Positions 48,535-57,700 of a stretch of 64,000 nt of DNA are shown here, one piece after another. This stretch comes from an uncultured Prevotella sp. (GTDB lineage Bacteria; Bacteroidota; Bacteroidia; Bacteroidales; Bacteroidaceae): contig OMZO01000003.1 of NCBI GenBank assembly GCA_900315525.1, forward strand, positions 62,001 to 126,000, written 5' to 3'. The number at the start of each line of letters is the position of its first letter. Within the stretch, counting starts at the first letter, position 1. Position numbers and translations under genes: made by a program. The notes below the pieces were generated by a model. It made no database searches. It was not told the origin of the DNA and saw only the letters and a list, made by a program, of their open reading frames with translations.

Positions 48535-48611
48535 GCAAAAGACTGCTGACCATCATCATTGCGACAACCGTTGCTAACTATCAGGTAACAGATTACTATT
48601 GTTTTAACTAA
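48531..48611 (+). CDS. Possible 26-residue coupled peptide
   Basis: A short frame starts in the ATGA overlap with the preceding stop and has a basic start plus a hydrophobic run (MSKRLLTIIIATTVANY). It ends seven bases before the next gene. It may be a microprotein or a remnant. Confidence 0.3.
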   Translation: MSKRLLTIIIATTVANYQVTDYYCFN

Positions 48612-48617
48612 AGTATT

Positions 48618-51600
48618 ATGGCAAAATACTGTATGAATTGCGGTGCGCAGCTCTTGCGCAATGGAAAGGTGCTGATTGTCGTCTTCGTCTGTCTCTTCAC
48701 GAGCGTGAGTGCATTCGCTGATGAAATCAGACGTACTGTCGGCACTGGGTTCGGAACACTTACTTATACGATTACAGGAGTGGATCGGCAGATGCAAAGC
48801 ATTGCCAACCCAGAAGGGCAACCAGATTCTAAGTCCAGTAAGAAAAAATATGGTTACTACCGGGATCAAAACAACGATATGCAGCGCGATGAATTAACAC
48901 AAGTCACTCAGTTGAAGGTCAGATGCAATTCATATCGTGTATTCCAAAACGGCCCTGGTGTCAAAATTTCTGTTTCGTTCAGTCCAGGCGGTAGCAATTT
49001 CACTAAGGAAACCAAATACGAAAACATAGATGAGCAGCAGCAATACAATCTGATAGCAGGAAGTAGCTATAAGCGTAAAACAATGAATGTGATTACGCCA
49101 CAACTCGACAAAACCAATGCGCCCTACGAATGCGATAATGTGTCATTCTTCCCCGTTATCGACGAGAACGGTGTCTATATCCGCATTGGTGCCCGCAGGG
49201 TTCACAATTACTTGGATGGTGATAACTATAAGGTAGAAACGGAATTATATTACGATGAAATTCATCTCGTTTACGGCGCTGCAAAAAGCGGCCCTGCATC
49301 GGAGGAGGGTAGTAAAGATGATGAGGCTTCCACTAAACCAGATAACAACGATGAAGAGCCAAACGACATCGGTCCTATTCATGAGGAAATCGACACCACA
49401 CCACCGGAAGAACCCGGTGAGAGTGGATGGTTGATTCCAACGCTCATCGGTGCCATAGCTCTCGGTGGAGGTATCGCGGCATGGAAGAAGAAACAAAAGG
49501 AAAAAGAAAAGGAAGAATCAGACAAAAAGTCGAAGAAAGACAAGAAGGAAGAGGAGGAAGACTACGAAGAGCGCTGCACATACGAGATGCGCATCAAAAA
49601 GGACTTCGGCAACACCTTCATTCCCGGTGACCCTCCACAGAAGGTCTATGCACGCATCGTACGCCACACCCCCGACGGGAAGTCTTACACAGACACTAAG
49701 CTCACGCGGATGATCCAGATTACAGGTGATGACTACCTGCAGGTTAGTCCTGCCACACCCAGTGGTGAATATATTGCCGCCGATGTGCAGGCTCCGGCCA
49801 TCGACAATGTTCCTGCTGAGGCCGTGGTACACTTCAGTATGGCTGCTGAAGGCGTATCCTTTACCAACCACGTGCACTTCTTCATTGAAGGTGCAGAAAT
49901 ACTTTTTGGACAAGATAATCTCACACTGCCCACCGAATATGAGAAAACGGTCGATTTGCCATTCCTGGTGCTTGGAATGGGCGAAGACGTTAAGATTGAA
50001 ATGACGGTGGAGTATGATGCCTACAAGGCAGTATTGAAACAAGACAAGGAAAAGGGCATGTGGTTTGCGGTCCTGACAGAGAACAAGGACTGCGCTGACT
50101 TCAAGAAAAAGCTGGAGCCAGGAAACTATAAATGCTACTCGCTCCACATCAAGGCCACTGATGCTAACGACCGGAAGGTGGAGACTGACTTCCCCATCTG
50201 CCGATTCCAAATGGGACTAACCATAGACACCACCTACATCAAGTGTTTCGAGGAAGAGTATGCCCCGATGAACCACCTCAGCGATCGCTTCGTTTACGAT
50301 CGGACTATGGATATCTCACCCTGGAACTCCCACGAGCCTAATTACGTGACAAGAAAGATGACGCCTGCCGAGACCAAATGCAGGCTACGACTCTTTGAGT
50401 ACGACGAAGAGAGCCACCAAGTACTCCGCATACCCGCCGTACCGGATGAAGTGAAATTCGTGGCGGTGGAAGAGAGCCGACAGTCATTGATAGAGAAACT
50501 CGGTATCGACTGGGAACCGCGGAAGGACGCAGACAACGGAGCACGTCTCATCATCTTCCGGTGCATTAGGGGAGCACTCGACGCACCACTGCGCATCAAG
50601 TCCATAGTAAAGATATCTCTCACCTTCAACGAGCGTAAATACAACTTGGAAAAAGAGGTGATGCTCCACTCACAGCCCGTACGACAGACCAAAGGTATGG
50701 AAGACTCCATGGGACAACTCAAAGAAGACGAAAGTATCGGAGATAAACTCATGTATATCCAATCGGTCATCTTCAAGAAAGGATACCTCAATAACCTCGC
50801 ACCCCTCGACCGATACATCCAGAACATGCTCGACTCCTATGATGCCGCCTATGGTTATGACAACGAGCAGTTACGCACTGTACGGCGAATATGGGTGGGA
50901 TTCCACGATGGTAGCTTCGTCGGAGCCAATGCTACAGCAGAACCCGTCACACTGGGCGATGAACTCATGTTATTCTTCAACGCTTTCATGGACAAGGGCA
51001 AGGAAGTGGAAGACTCGATGGGCTTCTTCTCACGCATGGCACTAGGATTCTTCACCTTGGGTTGCTCCGAGGTAGTCTTCACCTCAATGGAGGTGGTTCG
51101 CGAGATGAAAGCTTATGTTGACAAGGGTGGCGACAGCGTTTTCGGTGGCTTCTGCTGCGGAGTAAAGATCGTAGTACGCGAATACCTCACAGAGAAGGTT
51201 ACAGATTTAGGTCTGGGAGTGCTCAAGAAAGGAGCCACCAAAGTCGGACTGACACCAGAGAATCTCAAGGCCAAGGCCAAGGAATACTATGGCAGTATCA
51301 GCCGGGGACGGCAGATGAAACAGTCTATCAGTAATCAAAAGGCTAAAGTGGCTCAGGCAAAGATTGACGCCGACAATATCAAGAAGCTGATGCAAAACAA
51401 AAAACTTGACCTCGACGAAATCAAGATGAAACAGGCGGAGGTCGACGGACTGGCCTTGGGCAAGGAGAAAATCGACAACTATCGTGCTGCTGTGGAGATG
51501 CTCGATGACAGCCCTGTCAATGCCAAACTCAAGAAGGAGTTGGCGCTCGAAATCCAACAAGACAAGAACGCCATGAGTCTACTGGAAAACTACACTGACA

Positions 51601-52403
51601 CGAGTCTTGATAACACGCGCAAGAAATTTACTGCCGAGACACAGAGACTCAGTCACTCAGCTGAGTTCGAGGTGAAGTACGAGATTGCTCAGGAATATGG
51701 TGTGGCAATCAGCGACATCAAGACGTTGAACGCATCAGCATCATCTAGGGAAGCGATGAGAAAAGGTAAAAAAATCACCTTCGACCACGACACCACTTTC
51801 TACTATGAGAATCCAAAGACAAAAGAAGTGTGGTATTTTAACCAAAAGCAGACCGAGGAACTTTACAATCGGAAATACTTCGAGGCGGCCAAGGATTTCG
51901 AAGCGGCTGAGCAAAGTTTCGCAAACCGATTTGCAAAGAAAGCCGACCAGACGGTGGTGCAGGGCGATTTCCACCCCGAGAGCTACGGCACCGACAATTT
52001 CAAAGTGCTCATCGACCCCAATTCTGGACCTAAAGCACTGCCCAATGCAAATATGGTTGGCGATGCTATGACTTACAAGTGCAACGAATGGTATCAACAG
52101 GGACTCAAGGAACTCGCTAACCCCGCAACCGCCACATCTGGAATATCGAAGATAAGGGAGGGATGCCGACAGTGCTACAAGCAGTTCAAGAACTACCTCA
52201 AATCGCGTGATCTCACACGCGCCGGCATCAACGGAGGAGAGAAGATACCGCAAACATTCTACAAGTACATGGAGATCCTCAACAACATGAATGTTAACAA
52301 GGGAGGTTCAGTGGTGGACGCCAAGAGGGAACTTGCGGCATGTGGCACAACCTTCGAAGAAGTCTTCAAGCAACTCGGTGACCTAATGCGTCAGATAGGA
52401 TAA
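48618..52403 (+). CDS. Large receptor-like membrane protein, 1261 residues, unknown
   Basis: It starts with half a zinc ribbon (MAKYCMNCGAQL) joined to a signal-peptide-like core (VLIVVFVCLFTSVSAFA). Residues 38-230 are beta-rich, then an acidic linker, a TM at about 271-288 and a strongly basic run, so the last 970 residues should be cytosolic. These hold two or three Ig-like beta domains (about 320-720), a helical region with small hydrophobic patches (about 800-870), a long coiled segment (about 890-1000) and a mixed C-terminal domain (about 1040-1261, with KITFDHDTTFYYENPKTKEVWYF). It may be a sensor or toxin-like effector; no catalytic motif is visible. Confidence 0.75.
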   Translation: MAKYCMNCGAQLLRNGKVLIVVFVCLFTSVSAFADEIRRTVGTGFGTLTYTITGVDRQMQSIANPEGQPDSKSSKKKYGYYRDQNNDMQRDELTQVTQLKVRCNSYRVFQNGPGVKISVSFSPGGSNFTKETKYENIDEQQQYNLIAGSSYKRKTMNVITPQLDKTNAPYECDNVSFFPVIDENGVYIRIGARRVHNYLDGDNYKVETELYYDEIHLVYGAAKSGPASEEGSKDDEASTKPDNNDEEPNDIGPIHEEIDTTPPEEPGESGWLIPTLIGAIALGGGIAAWKKKQKEKEKEESDKKSKKDKKEEEEDYEERCTYEMRIKKDFGNTFIPGDPPQKVYARIVRHTPDGKSYTDTKLTRMIQITGDDYLQVSPATPSGEYIAADVQAPAIDNVPAEAVVHFSMAAEGVSFTNHVHFFIEGAEILFGQDNLTLPTEYEKTVDLPFLVLGMGEDVKIEMTVEYDAYKAVLKQDKEKGMWFAVLTENKDCADFKKKLEPGNYKCYSLHIKATDANDRKVETDFPICRFQMGLTIDTTYIKCFEEEYAPMNHLSDRFVYDRTMDISPWNSHEPNYVTRKMTPAETKCRLRLFEYDEESHQVLRIPAVPDEVKFVAVEESRQSLIEKLGIDWEPRKDADNGARLIIFRCIRGALDAPLRIKSIVKISLTFNERKYNLEKEVMLHSQPVRQTKGMEDSMGQLKEDESIGDKLMYIQSVIFKKGYLNNLAPLDRYIQNMLDSYDAAYGYDNEQLRTVRRIWVGFHDGSFVGANATAEPVTLGDELMLFFNAFMDKGKEVEDSMGFFSRMALGFFTLGCSEVVFTSMEVVREMKAYVDKGGDSVFGGFCCGVKIVVREYLTEKVTDLGLGVLKKGATKVGLTPENLKAKAKEYYGSISRGRQMKQSISNQKAKVAQAKIDADNIKKLMQNKKLDLDEIKMKQAEVDGLALGKEKIDNYRAAVEMLDDSPVNAKLKKELALEIQQDKNAMSLLENYTDTSLDNTRKKFTAETQRLSHSAEFEVKYEIAQEYGVAISDIKTLNASASSREAMRKGKKITFDHDTTFYYENPKTKEVWYFNQKQTEELYNRKYFEAAKDFEAAEQSFANRFAKKADQTVVQGDFHPESYGTDNFKVLIDPNSGPKALPNANMVGDAMTYKCNEWYQQGLKELANPATATSGISKIREGCRQCYKQFKNYLKSRDLTRAGINGGEKIPQTFYKYMEILNNMNVNKGGSVVDAKRELAACGTTFEEVFKQLGDLMRQIG

Positions 52404-52588
52404 TGAGAAAAGATTGTGTGATATCAAATATCCGTGAGAATGATGGCGTTAGCACTTTAACATCACAAAATGTGATCTTAAAGAACGGAAGAGGTAAACA
52501 CCCCAAGTATCTCCCTTATGCTTTTACAGAAAATGGCGTTGCCATGCTTAGTAGCGTTTTACGCTTTCATCGGATTTATACAGCCTAA
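52403..52588 (+). pseudogene. ORF6N-domain fragment
   Basis: The 61-residue frame contains GRGKHPKYLPYAFTENGVAML, the characteristic C-terminal part of the ORF6N DNA-binding domain found in phage-type regulators and mobile islands. The N-terminal two thirds of the domain are missing or scrambled. Its ATG shares a base with the preceding stop (TAATG). It is probably the remnant of a mobile-element gene at the right edge of the operon. Confidence 0.6.
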
Positions 52589-52635
52589 GGAAGATGATGA
52601 CAAGCACGATACCACTAGATAAGGTGTTGAAATGC

Positions 52636-52674
52636 TTAAAAAGCCCCGCAGGCCGATAGTTTGGTCTGCGGGGC
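52636..52674 (-). terminator. Terminator of the GH13 gene
   Basis: A 10-bp perfect stem (AGCCCCGCAG/CTGCGGGGCT) is followed on the minus strand by TTTTT. Confidence 0.9.
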
Positions 52675-52697
52675 TGTAGGTTTATCTCGCCGTGATG

Positions 52698-54653
52698 TTA
52701 GTATTCGAGTACGAGGCTCTGGCGGGGCTTGAGGTCGAGGTTCTTCGAGAGGTCGAAGTAACGGCCTGTGAGCACGTCCTTGGCCTTGGCGGTGCTGCCG
52801 ATGACCTCGGCATAGCGCTCCACTTCGAGGGTGGCGGGCTGTGAGGTGCCGTTGAGAACGGTCAGCGCCGTCTTGCCCTGATACTGACGGGCGATGACAT
52901 AGACGCCCTTGTAGGGGATGAACTGTGTCTGGGTGCCGCGGATGATGACATCGTTGTTCTGGCGCCAGTGGAGCAGACGGCTAGTCCACTGGAACATGCT
53001 CTGCTCGGCCTTCGTGCGTCCCTCGCGGGTGAAGCAGTTGTGCTCGTCGCCAGGGAATCCGCCTGGGAAGTCGCAGCGCACGTTACCGTCGGTGACGGCC
53101 TTCGTGCCGTTCATCAGCACCTCGGTGCCGTAGTAGAGCTGCGGGATGCGGTTCACCGTGAGCAGCAGTGCCAGGGCCTGTTTCAGGGCCAGGGTGTCGC
53201 GCCCCTCGCCGAGGAAACGGTCGGTGTCGTGGTTCTCGATGAAGGCCATCACGCTGGAGGGGTTGGGGTAGAGGTAGTCATAGACGAACGAGCCGTAGAG
53301 GCGGTTCAGACCATTCCACCAGGGGTCGGTCTCTTCGTTCTTGGCCTGGTTGAGCTTGTCGAAGAAGGAGAAGTCCATCACGGTCTTCAGGTAGGAGTTG
53401 TGCGCCGAGAGCTTGGAGTCTTTCTGCCAGGCGGCGGTATAGGCGGGCTCTGTCACCCAGGTCTCTCCCACGGTGTTGAAGTTGGGGTATTCCTCGTCGA
53501 GTTCCTTCATCCACTGGGCCATCGCGTCGGCATAGGCGTAGGGATAGGTGTCCATGCGGATGCCGTTGATGCCGACGGTCTCAATCCACCAGATGGAGTT
53601 CTGGATGAGGTAGCGCATCAGGTGGGGGTTGTGCTGGTTGAGGTCGGGCATGGAGGGCACGAACCAGCCTTCGACGGTTTCTTTCATATCGACCTTAGAG
53701 GCGTAGGGATCGACGATGGGTGTCAGCTTGTAAGAGGTCTGCAGATAGGCAGATTTTGCGGGCTCTGAGCCGTCGCTGTTGGCGGTGTAGCCTGTCATCG
53801 GGTCACGACCGCTCTTCTGCTCTGTGAGCCACTCGGGGGTGTTGAGCCAGTCCTTCGAGGGCATGTCCTGTGTCCAAGGGTGTTCGAAGCCGCTGTGGTT
53901 GAAGATCATGTCCATCACGATCTTCAGGCCCTTCTGATGAGCCTCGTCGCAGAGGCGGCGATAGTCTTCGTTGGTGCCGAAGCGGGGATCTACCTTATAG
54001 TAATCGGTGGTGGCATAGCCGTGATAAGTGGAGTAGCCGTTGGGAGAGTCGGGGGAGTCGTTCTCCAGCACGGGGGTGAACCAGAGGGCTGTGACGCCCA
54101 GTTCCTTGAAGTAGTCGAGGTGTTCGCGGATGCCATTCAGGTCGCCGCCGTGGCGCAGGCTGGGTTTCGAGCGGTCTTCGACGTAGGGGCGCATGCCTTT
54201 GATCTGCTTGGGATGGTTGGCACCCTGTGCAAAACGGTCGGGCATGAGCATATAGAGCACGTCGGCATTGGTGAAGCCGATACGCTCTTCGCCCTTCATC
54301 TCACGGGCTTTCAGCTGATAGGGCACCTTCACGCCCTTGGCGCCCTTGATGGTGCCGCCCTTGAAGGTGAGCTGCATCGTGCCGGGCTGGGCCTTGCTGA
54401 GGTTCATGTAGATGAGCAGGTAGTTGGGGGAGTCGAGGCGCACGAGGCTGTCGATGGTGACACCGGGGTAGTCGGTGGTGACATCCTGCACGTCGCGGAT
54501 GCCCTGTCCATAGACCATCAGCTGCACCTGGGGATTCTTCATCCCCACATACCAGTCGGTGGGCTCAATCCGGTTAATCACTGATTTTTTCGCTGCACTC
54601 ATCGTCAATACGTTTGCCATCAGGATGGCGGTTACTAATAAAATACGTCGCAT
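52698..54653 (-). CDS. GH13 amylase-family enzyme (neopullulanase/cyclomaltodextrinase type), exported
   Basis: The start at 54653 gives a signal peptide (MRRILLVTAILMANVLTMSA); a longer frame exists above the -7 box. An N-terminal Ig-like domain of the cyclomaltodextrinase type (about 25-125) precedes the GH13 barrel. The catalytic residues are D368 (GIRMDTYPY), E397 (VGETWVTEP) and D476 (ENHDTDRF), and a C-terminal beta domain ends in QSLVLEY. The 651-residue plan matches SusA/SusG-like maltodextrin hydrolases. A TATCTTTG box lies at 54681-54688. It is followed upstream by an HTCS and may be under its control. Confidence 0.92.
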   Translation of the reverse strand: MRRILLVTAILMANVLTMSAAKKSVINRIEPTDWYVGMKNPQVQLMVYGQGIRDVQDVTTDYPGVTIDSLVRLDSPNYLLIYMNLSKAQPGTMQLTFKGGTIKGAKGVKVPYQLKAREMKGEERIGFTNADVLYMLMPDRFAQGANHPKQIKGMRPYVEDRSKPSLRHGGDLNGIREHLDYFKELGVTALWFTPVLENDSPDSPNGYSTYHGYATTDYYKVDPRFGTNEDYRRLCDEAHQKGLKIVMDMIFNHSGFEHPWTQDMPSKDWLNTPEWLTEQKSGRDPMTGYTANSDGSEPAKSAYLQTSYKLTPIVDPYASKVDMKETVEGWFVPSMPDLNQHNPHLMRYLIQNSIWWIETVGINGIRMDTYPYAYADAMAQWMKELDEEYPNFNTVGETWVTEPAYTAAWQKDSKLSAHNSYLKTVMDFSFFDKLNQAKNEETDPWWNGLNRLYGSFVYDYLYPNPSSVMAFIENHDTDRFLGEGRDTLALKQALALLLTVNRIPQLYYGTEVLMNGTKAVTDGNVRCDFPGGFPGDEHNCFTREGRTKAEQSMFQWTSRLLHWRQNNDVIIRGTQTQFIPYKGVYVIARQYQGKTALTVLNGTSQPATLEVERYAEVIGSTAKAKDVLTGRYFDLSKNLDLKPRQSLVLEY

Positions 54654-54680
54654 AATCGTTTTTAGTTTATTCTCTGACTG

Positions 54681-54688
54681 CAAAGATA
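54681..54688 (-). promoter_or_regulatory. -7 box of the GH13 gene
   Basis: TATCTTTG on the minus strand, 27 bases before the ATG; no good -33. Confidence 0.55.
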
Positions 54689-54788
54689 GGGATAAATCCG
54701 CAATGTTGTACCTCGCATTTCGCAAAATTCTCACAGACAGGTGGTTAAACGATTGCACAGAGTGGTCTCTCTGCCTGGCGGCTGCACC

Positions 54789-57700
54789 TTATTCCTTATA
54801 TTCCGTCGGGGTGACGCCAAACTGCTTCTTGAAGACCACGGAGAAGTGGCTCTGGGTGCTGAACCCGCACTTGTCGGCAACCTCTGCAACGGTATATTTA
54901 CCGCTCTTGAGCAGTTCGGCAGCGCGATTGAGCTTGTAGGTGCGGAAGAAGTTGGAGGGTGTCTCGCCCGTCAGTCCCTTGATCTTATAGTAGAGCTTGG
55001 TGCGCGAGATATAGAGCATCTTGGTGATGCGCGTGACGTCGAGTTCGGAGTTTGACAGTTCTTCCTCCATCAGCTTGTAGAGCTCGTCGATGAAGTGCCT
55101 GTCCTGGCTGGAGAGTACGCTGTCCATGCTGTCGGCGTCGGTGGTGGTCGATTTGGTGAGTATCTTCCGTATGCGTTCGCGGTTCTTCAGCTGCGACTGG
55201 ATGAGGGCGGAGAGCACGGCAGGCTCGAAGGGTTTGGTGACATAGGCGTCGGCACCCACGTTGAGACCTTCCACCTGGTTCTCGGCCGTCACTTTGGCTG
55301 TCACGAGGATCACGGGGATATGGCTCAGCTGGATGTCCTGCTTGATCTCCTGACAGAGTTCGTAGCCGTCCTTGCCCGGCATGGCGACATCGCTCAGCAC
55401 GATGTTGGGCTCTGCGGCGCGCATCTCCTCAAGGGCGGTCTCTGCATCGAGACAGGTGATGAGGCGGTAGTCCTGAGAGAAGAGCAAGCGCATGTAGTTG
55501 ATGATCTCCGTGTCGTCGTCCACGATGAGGATGGTGGGGCGCTGGTCGTCGTCTGCGGTGCTGTCTGCGTGTGTCGTCTGCAGGAGCGGTGCGGCGTCCA
55601 CGATGCGGAAGTCGGCGAGGCCTTGGTCATCCAGAGGTTGTCTTTCCTTGTCGCTGTAGGCTTCCTTATCCATGGGGAGGACCAGTGTGAAGACGGCACC
55701 CGTGGCTTGTTCCCGGTTGCTGGCGGTCAGTGAGCCGTGGTGCAGCTCTGCCAGTCTGCGGGCATAGTAGAGGCCAATGCCCGTGCCCCAGTTCACGACG
55801 GCCTTGGTCTGGTTGTCGAGCTGGTAGTAGCGCTTGAATACGTTTTCCAGTTGGTTCTCGGGGATGCCCTTTCCCGTATCGGCCACGCTGATCCTGATCT
55901 GTTTGTCAACCACGTCGAGCGTCACGTCGATGTGGCCTCCTGTGGGTGTGAACTTCAGTGCGTTTGACAGCAGGTTCGACATGATCTTCTCCAGTTTGTC
56001 GCTGTCGGTCCAGCTCTCCACCTTGTCGTCCATGCCGAAACGGTTGAGGGTGAGTCCTTTCTCACGGGCATTGAACTCAAAGGTGTCGCAGATGTTGTTG
56101 AGGGTGCTCACGACATCGACGGGCTCCACATAGAGGCGCAGGGTGTCGTTCTCGAGCTTGTTGAAGTCCATGAGCTGGTTCACGAGGCGGAACATCCGCT
56201 GTATGCTGCGTTGTGCGACTTTGAGCAGACCTTTGTCCTCGGTGTTAAGGTGCTCGCTGGTGGCGAGTTGTCCTACGGGGCCTGCAATCATCGTCAGCGG
56301 GGTGCGGAACTCGTGGGCGATGTTGGCGAAGAAGCTCATGTTCATCTGGTTGGTGCGCTGTTCCTGCTCCTTCTCCATCTCGGCTTTCCTGGCGGCGCGC
56401 TTGGCGGCCACGACGCGGCGGGCATTGCGGTAGAGGTAGGCAGCCAGCAGTGCCGACAGCGCGAGATAGATGAGCCAAGCCCACCAGGCGTTTGCCGGTG
56501 AGGGAGCTACCACGATGCTCAGCGTGCGCTCATCAGACGACTTCTCGTCGCTGGCAGCATCGGTGGTCTTCACGCGGAAGGTGTATCGGCCTGATGGCAG
56601 ATTGGCGTAGCTGGCAGAATGGTTGTTGCCTGCATCTATCCAGTTGCTGTCGAAGCCGTCGAGTTTATAATAGTAATGTACGCGTTCGTACTCCCCGAAG
56701 TCGAGGGCGGTAAACGAGAGGCTGAAGCTGTTCTCGTCGTGGCGCAGGCGCACTTCCCCGCAACTGTCGAGCATGGCCTCGATAGGGCCGCCGGCAGCGG
56801 GGCGCACAAGACGGTTGTGGATCCTCAGGTCGCAGAACTTAAGGGGCATCTGGCGGAGGGTGTCGATATCGGCGGGATTGAACATGGTGATGCCATCGGT
56901 GCTGCCGAAGACCAGACTGCCATTGGGCAGGAGGCAGGAGGCACGATCGACAAACTCGTCGCCACCGATACCGTCGGCCTTGTAGAGCGACGTGATGCGC
57001 CCCGTCTTACGGTCCCAGCGGTTCAGTCCCTTCATCGTGGCCACCCAGATATTGCCCTGTGCGTCTTCCTCGATGCTGCCCACGTCAGAGCAGGAGATGC
57101 CAGCAATGCGCGTCATCTCATTGGTCTTCAGGTCGTAGCGCAGCAGACCGTTGCTCACGGTGCCTATCCACACGTCGCCCTTGGAGTCCTGCAGCATATC
57201 GGTGGGGATATAGACGCTGCGGCGGATGCACTGTGCCATCGAAGGGATATTGAGTTCGGAGAACTTCCCCGTCTGGGGGTTCATCTTGAGAATCTTCTGG
57301 AAGAAGGCGGAGATGAGCATCTGTCCGTCGCTGAGTCTCAGCAGCGAGGGAATGAAGCAGAAGTCGGCATTGAAGGCCTGTCTTACGAAGGGAGAGCCAC
57401 TGCTGGGGAATCCCATGATATCGTTGCTGCTGGTGGATGCCCAGACCGTGCCATCGTCGGTCTGTTCGAAATCCATCACGCCAGCTGCGGGCGTCTGATG
57501 GAGGATGGTCAGGCGGGAGCCGTCGTAGCGGCACTTCAGTGCCATGCTGCCCGTGGAGAGCCAGAGATAGTCGTCGCGATCGCAGAAGATATGTGTGATG
57601 GCATTCTTCTGCTCACCTGAAGGCAGCCCTTCGAGGGGGATGGCCTCTGCCTGCTGGGAGTCGCAGTGATAGACGAAGAGTCCCTTGAGGAGTGTGGAGA

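Noticed and set aside
56619-57620. 333-codon open frame antisense to the third HTCS
   Set aside because: Same reason: a shadow of the propeller-coding strand, with Val/Gly/His-rich nonsense composition.
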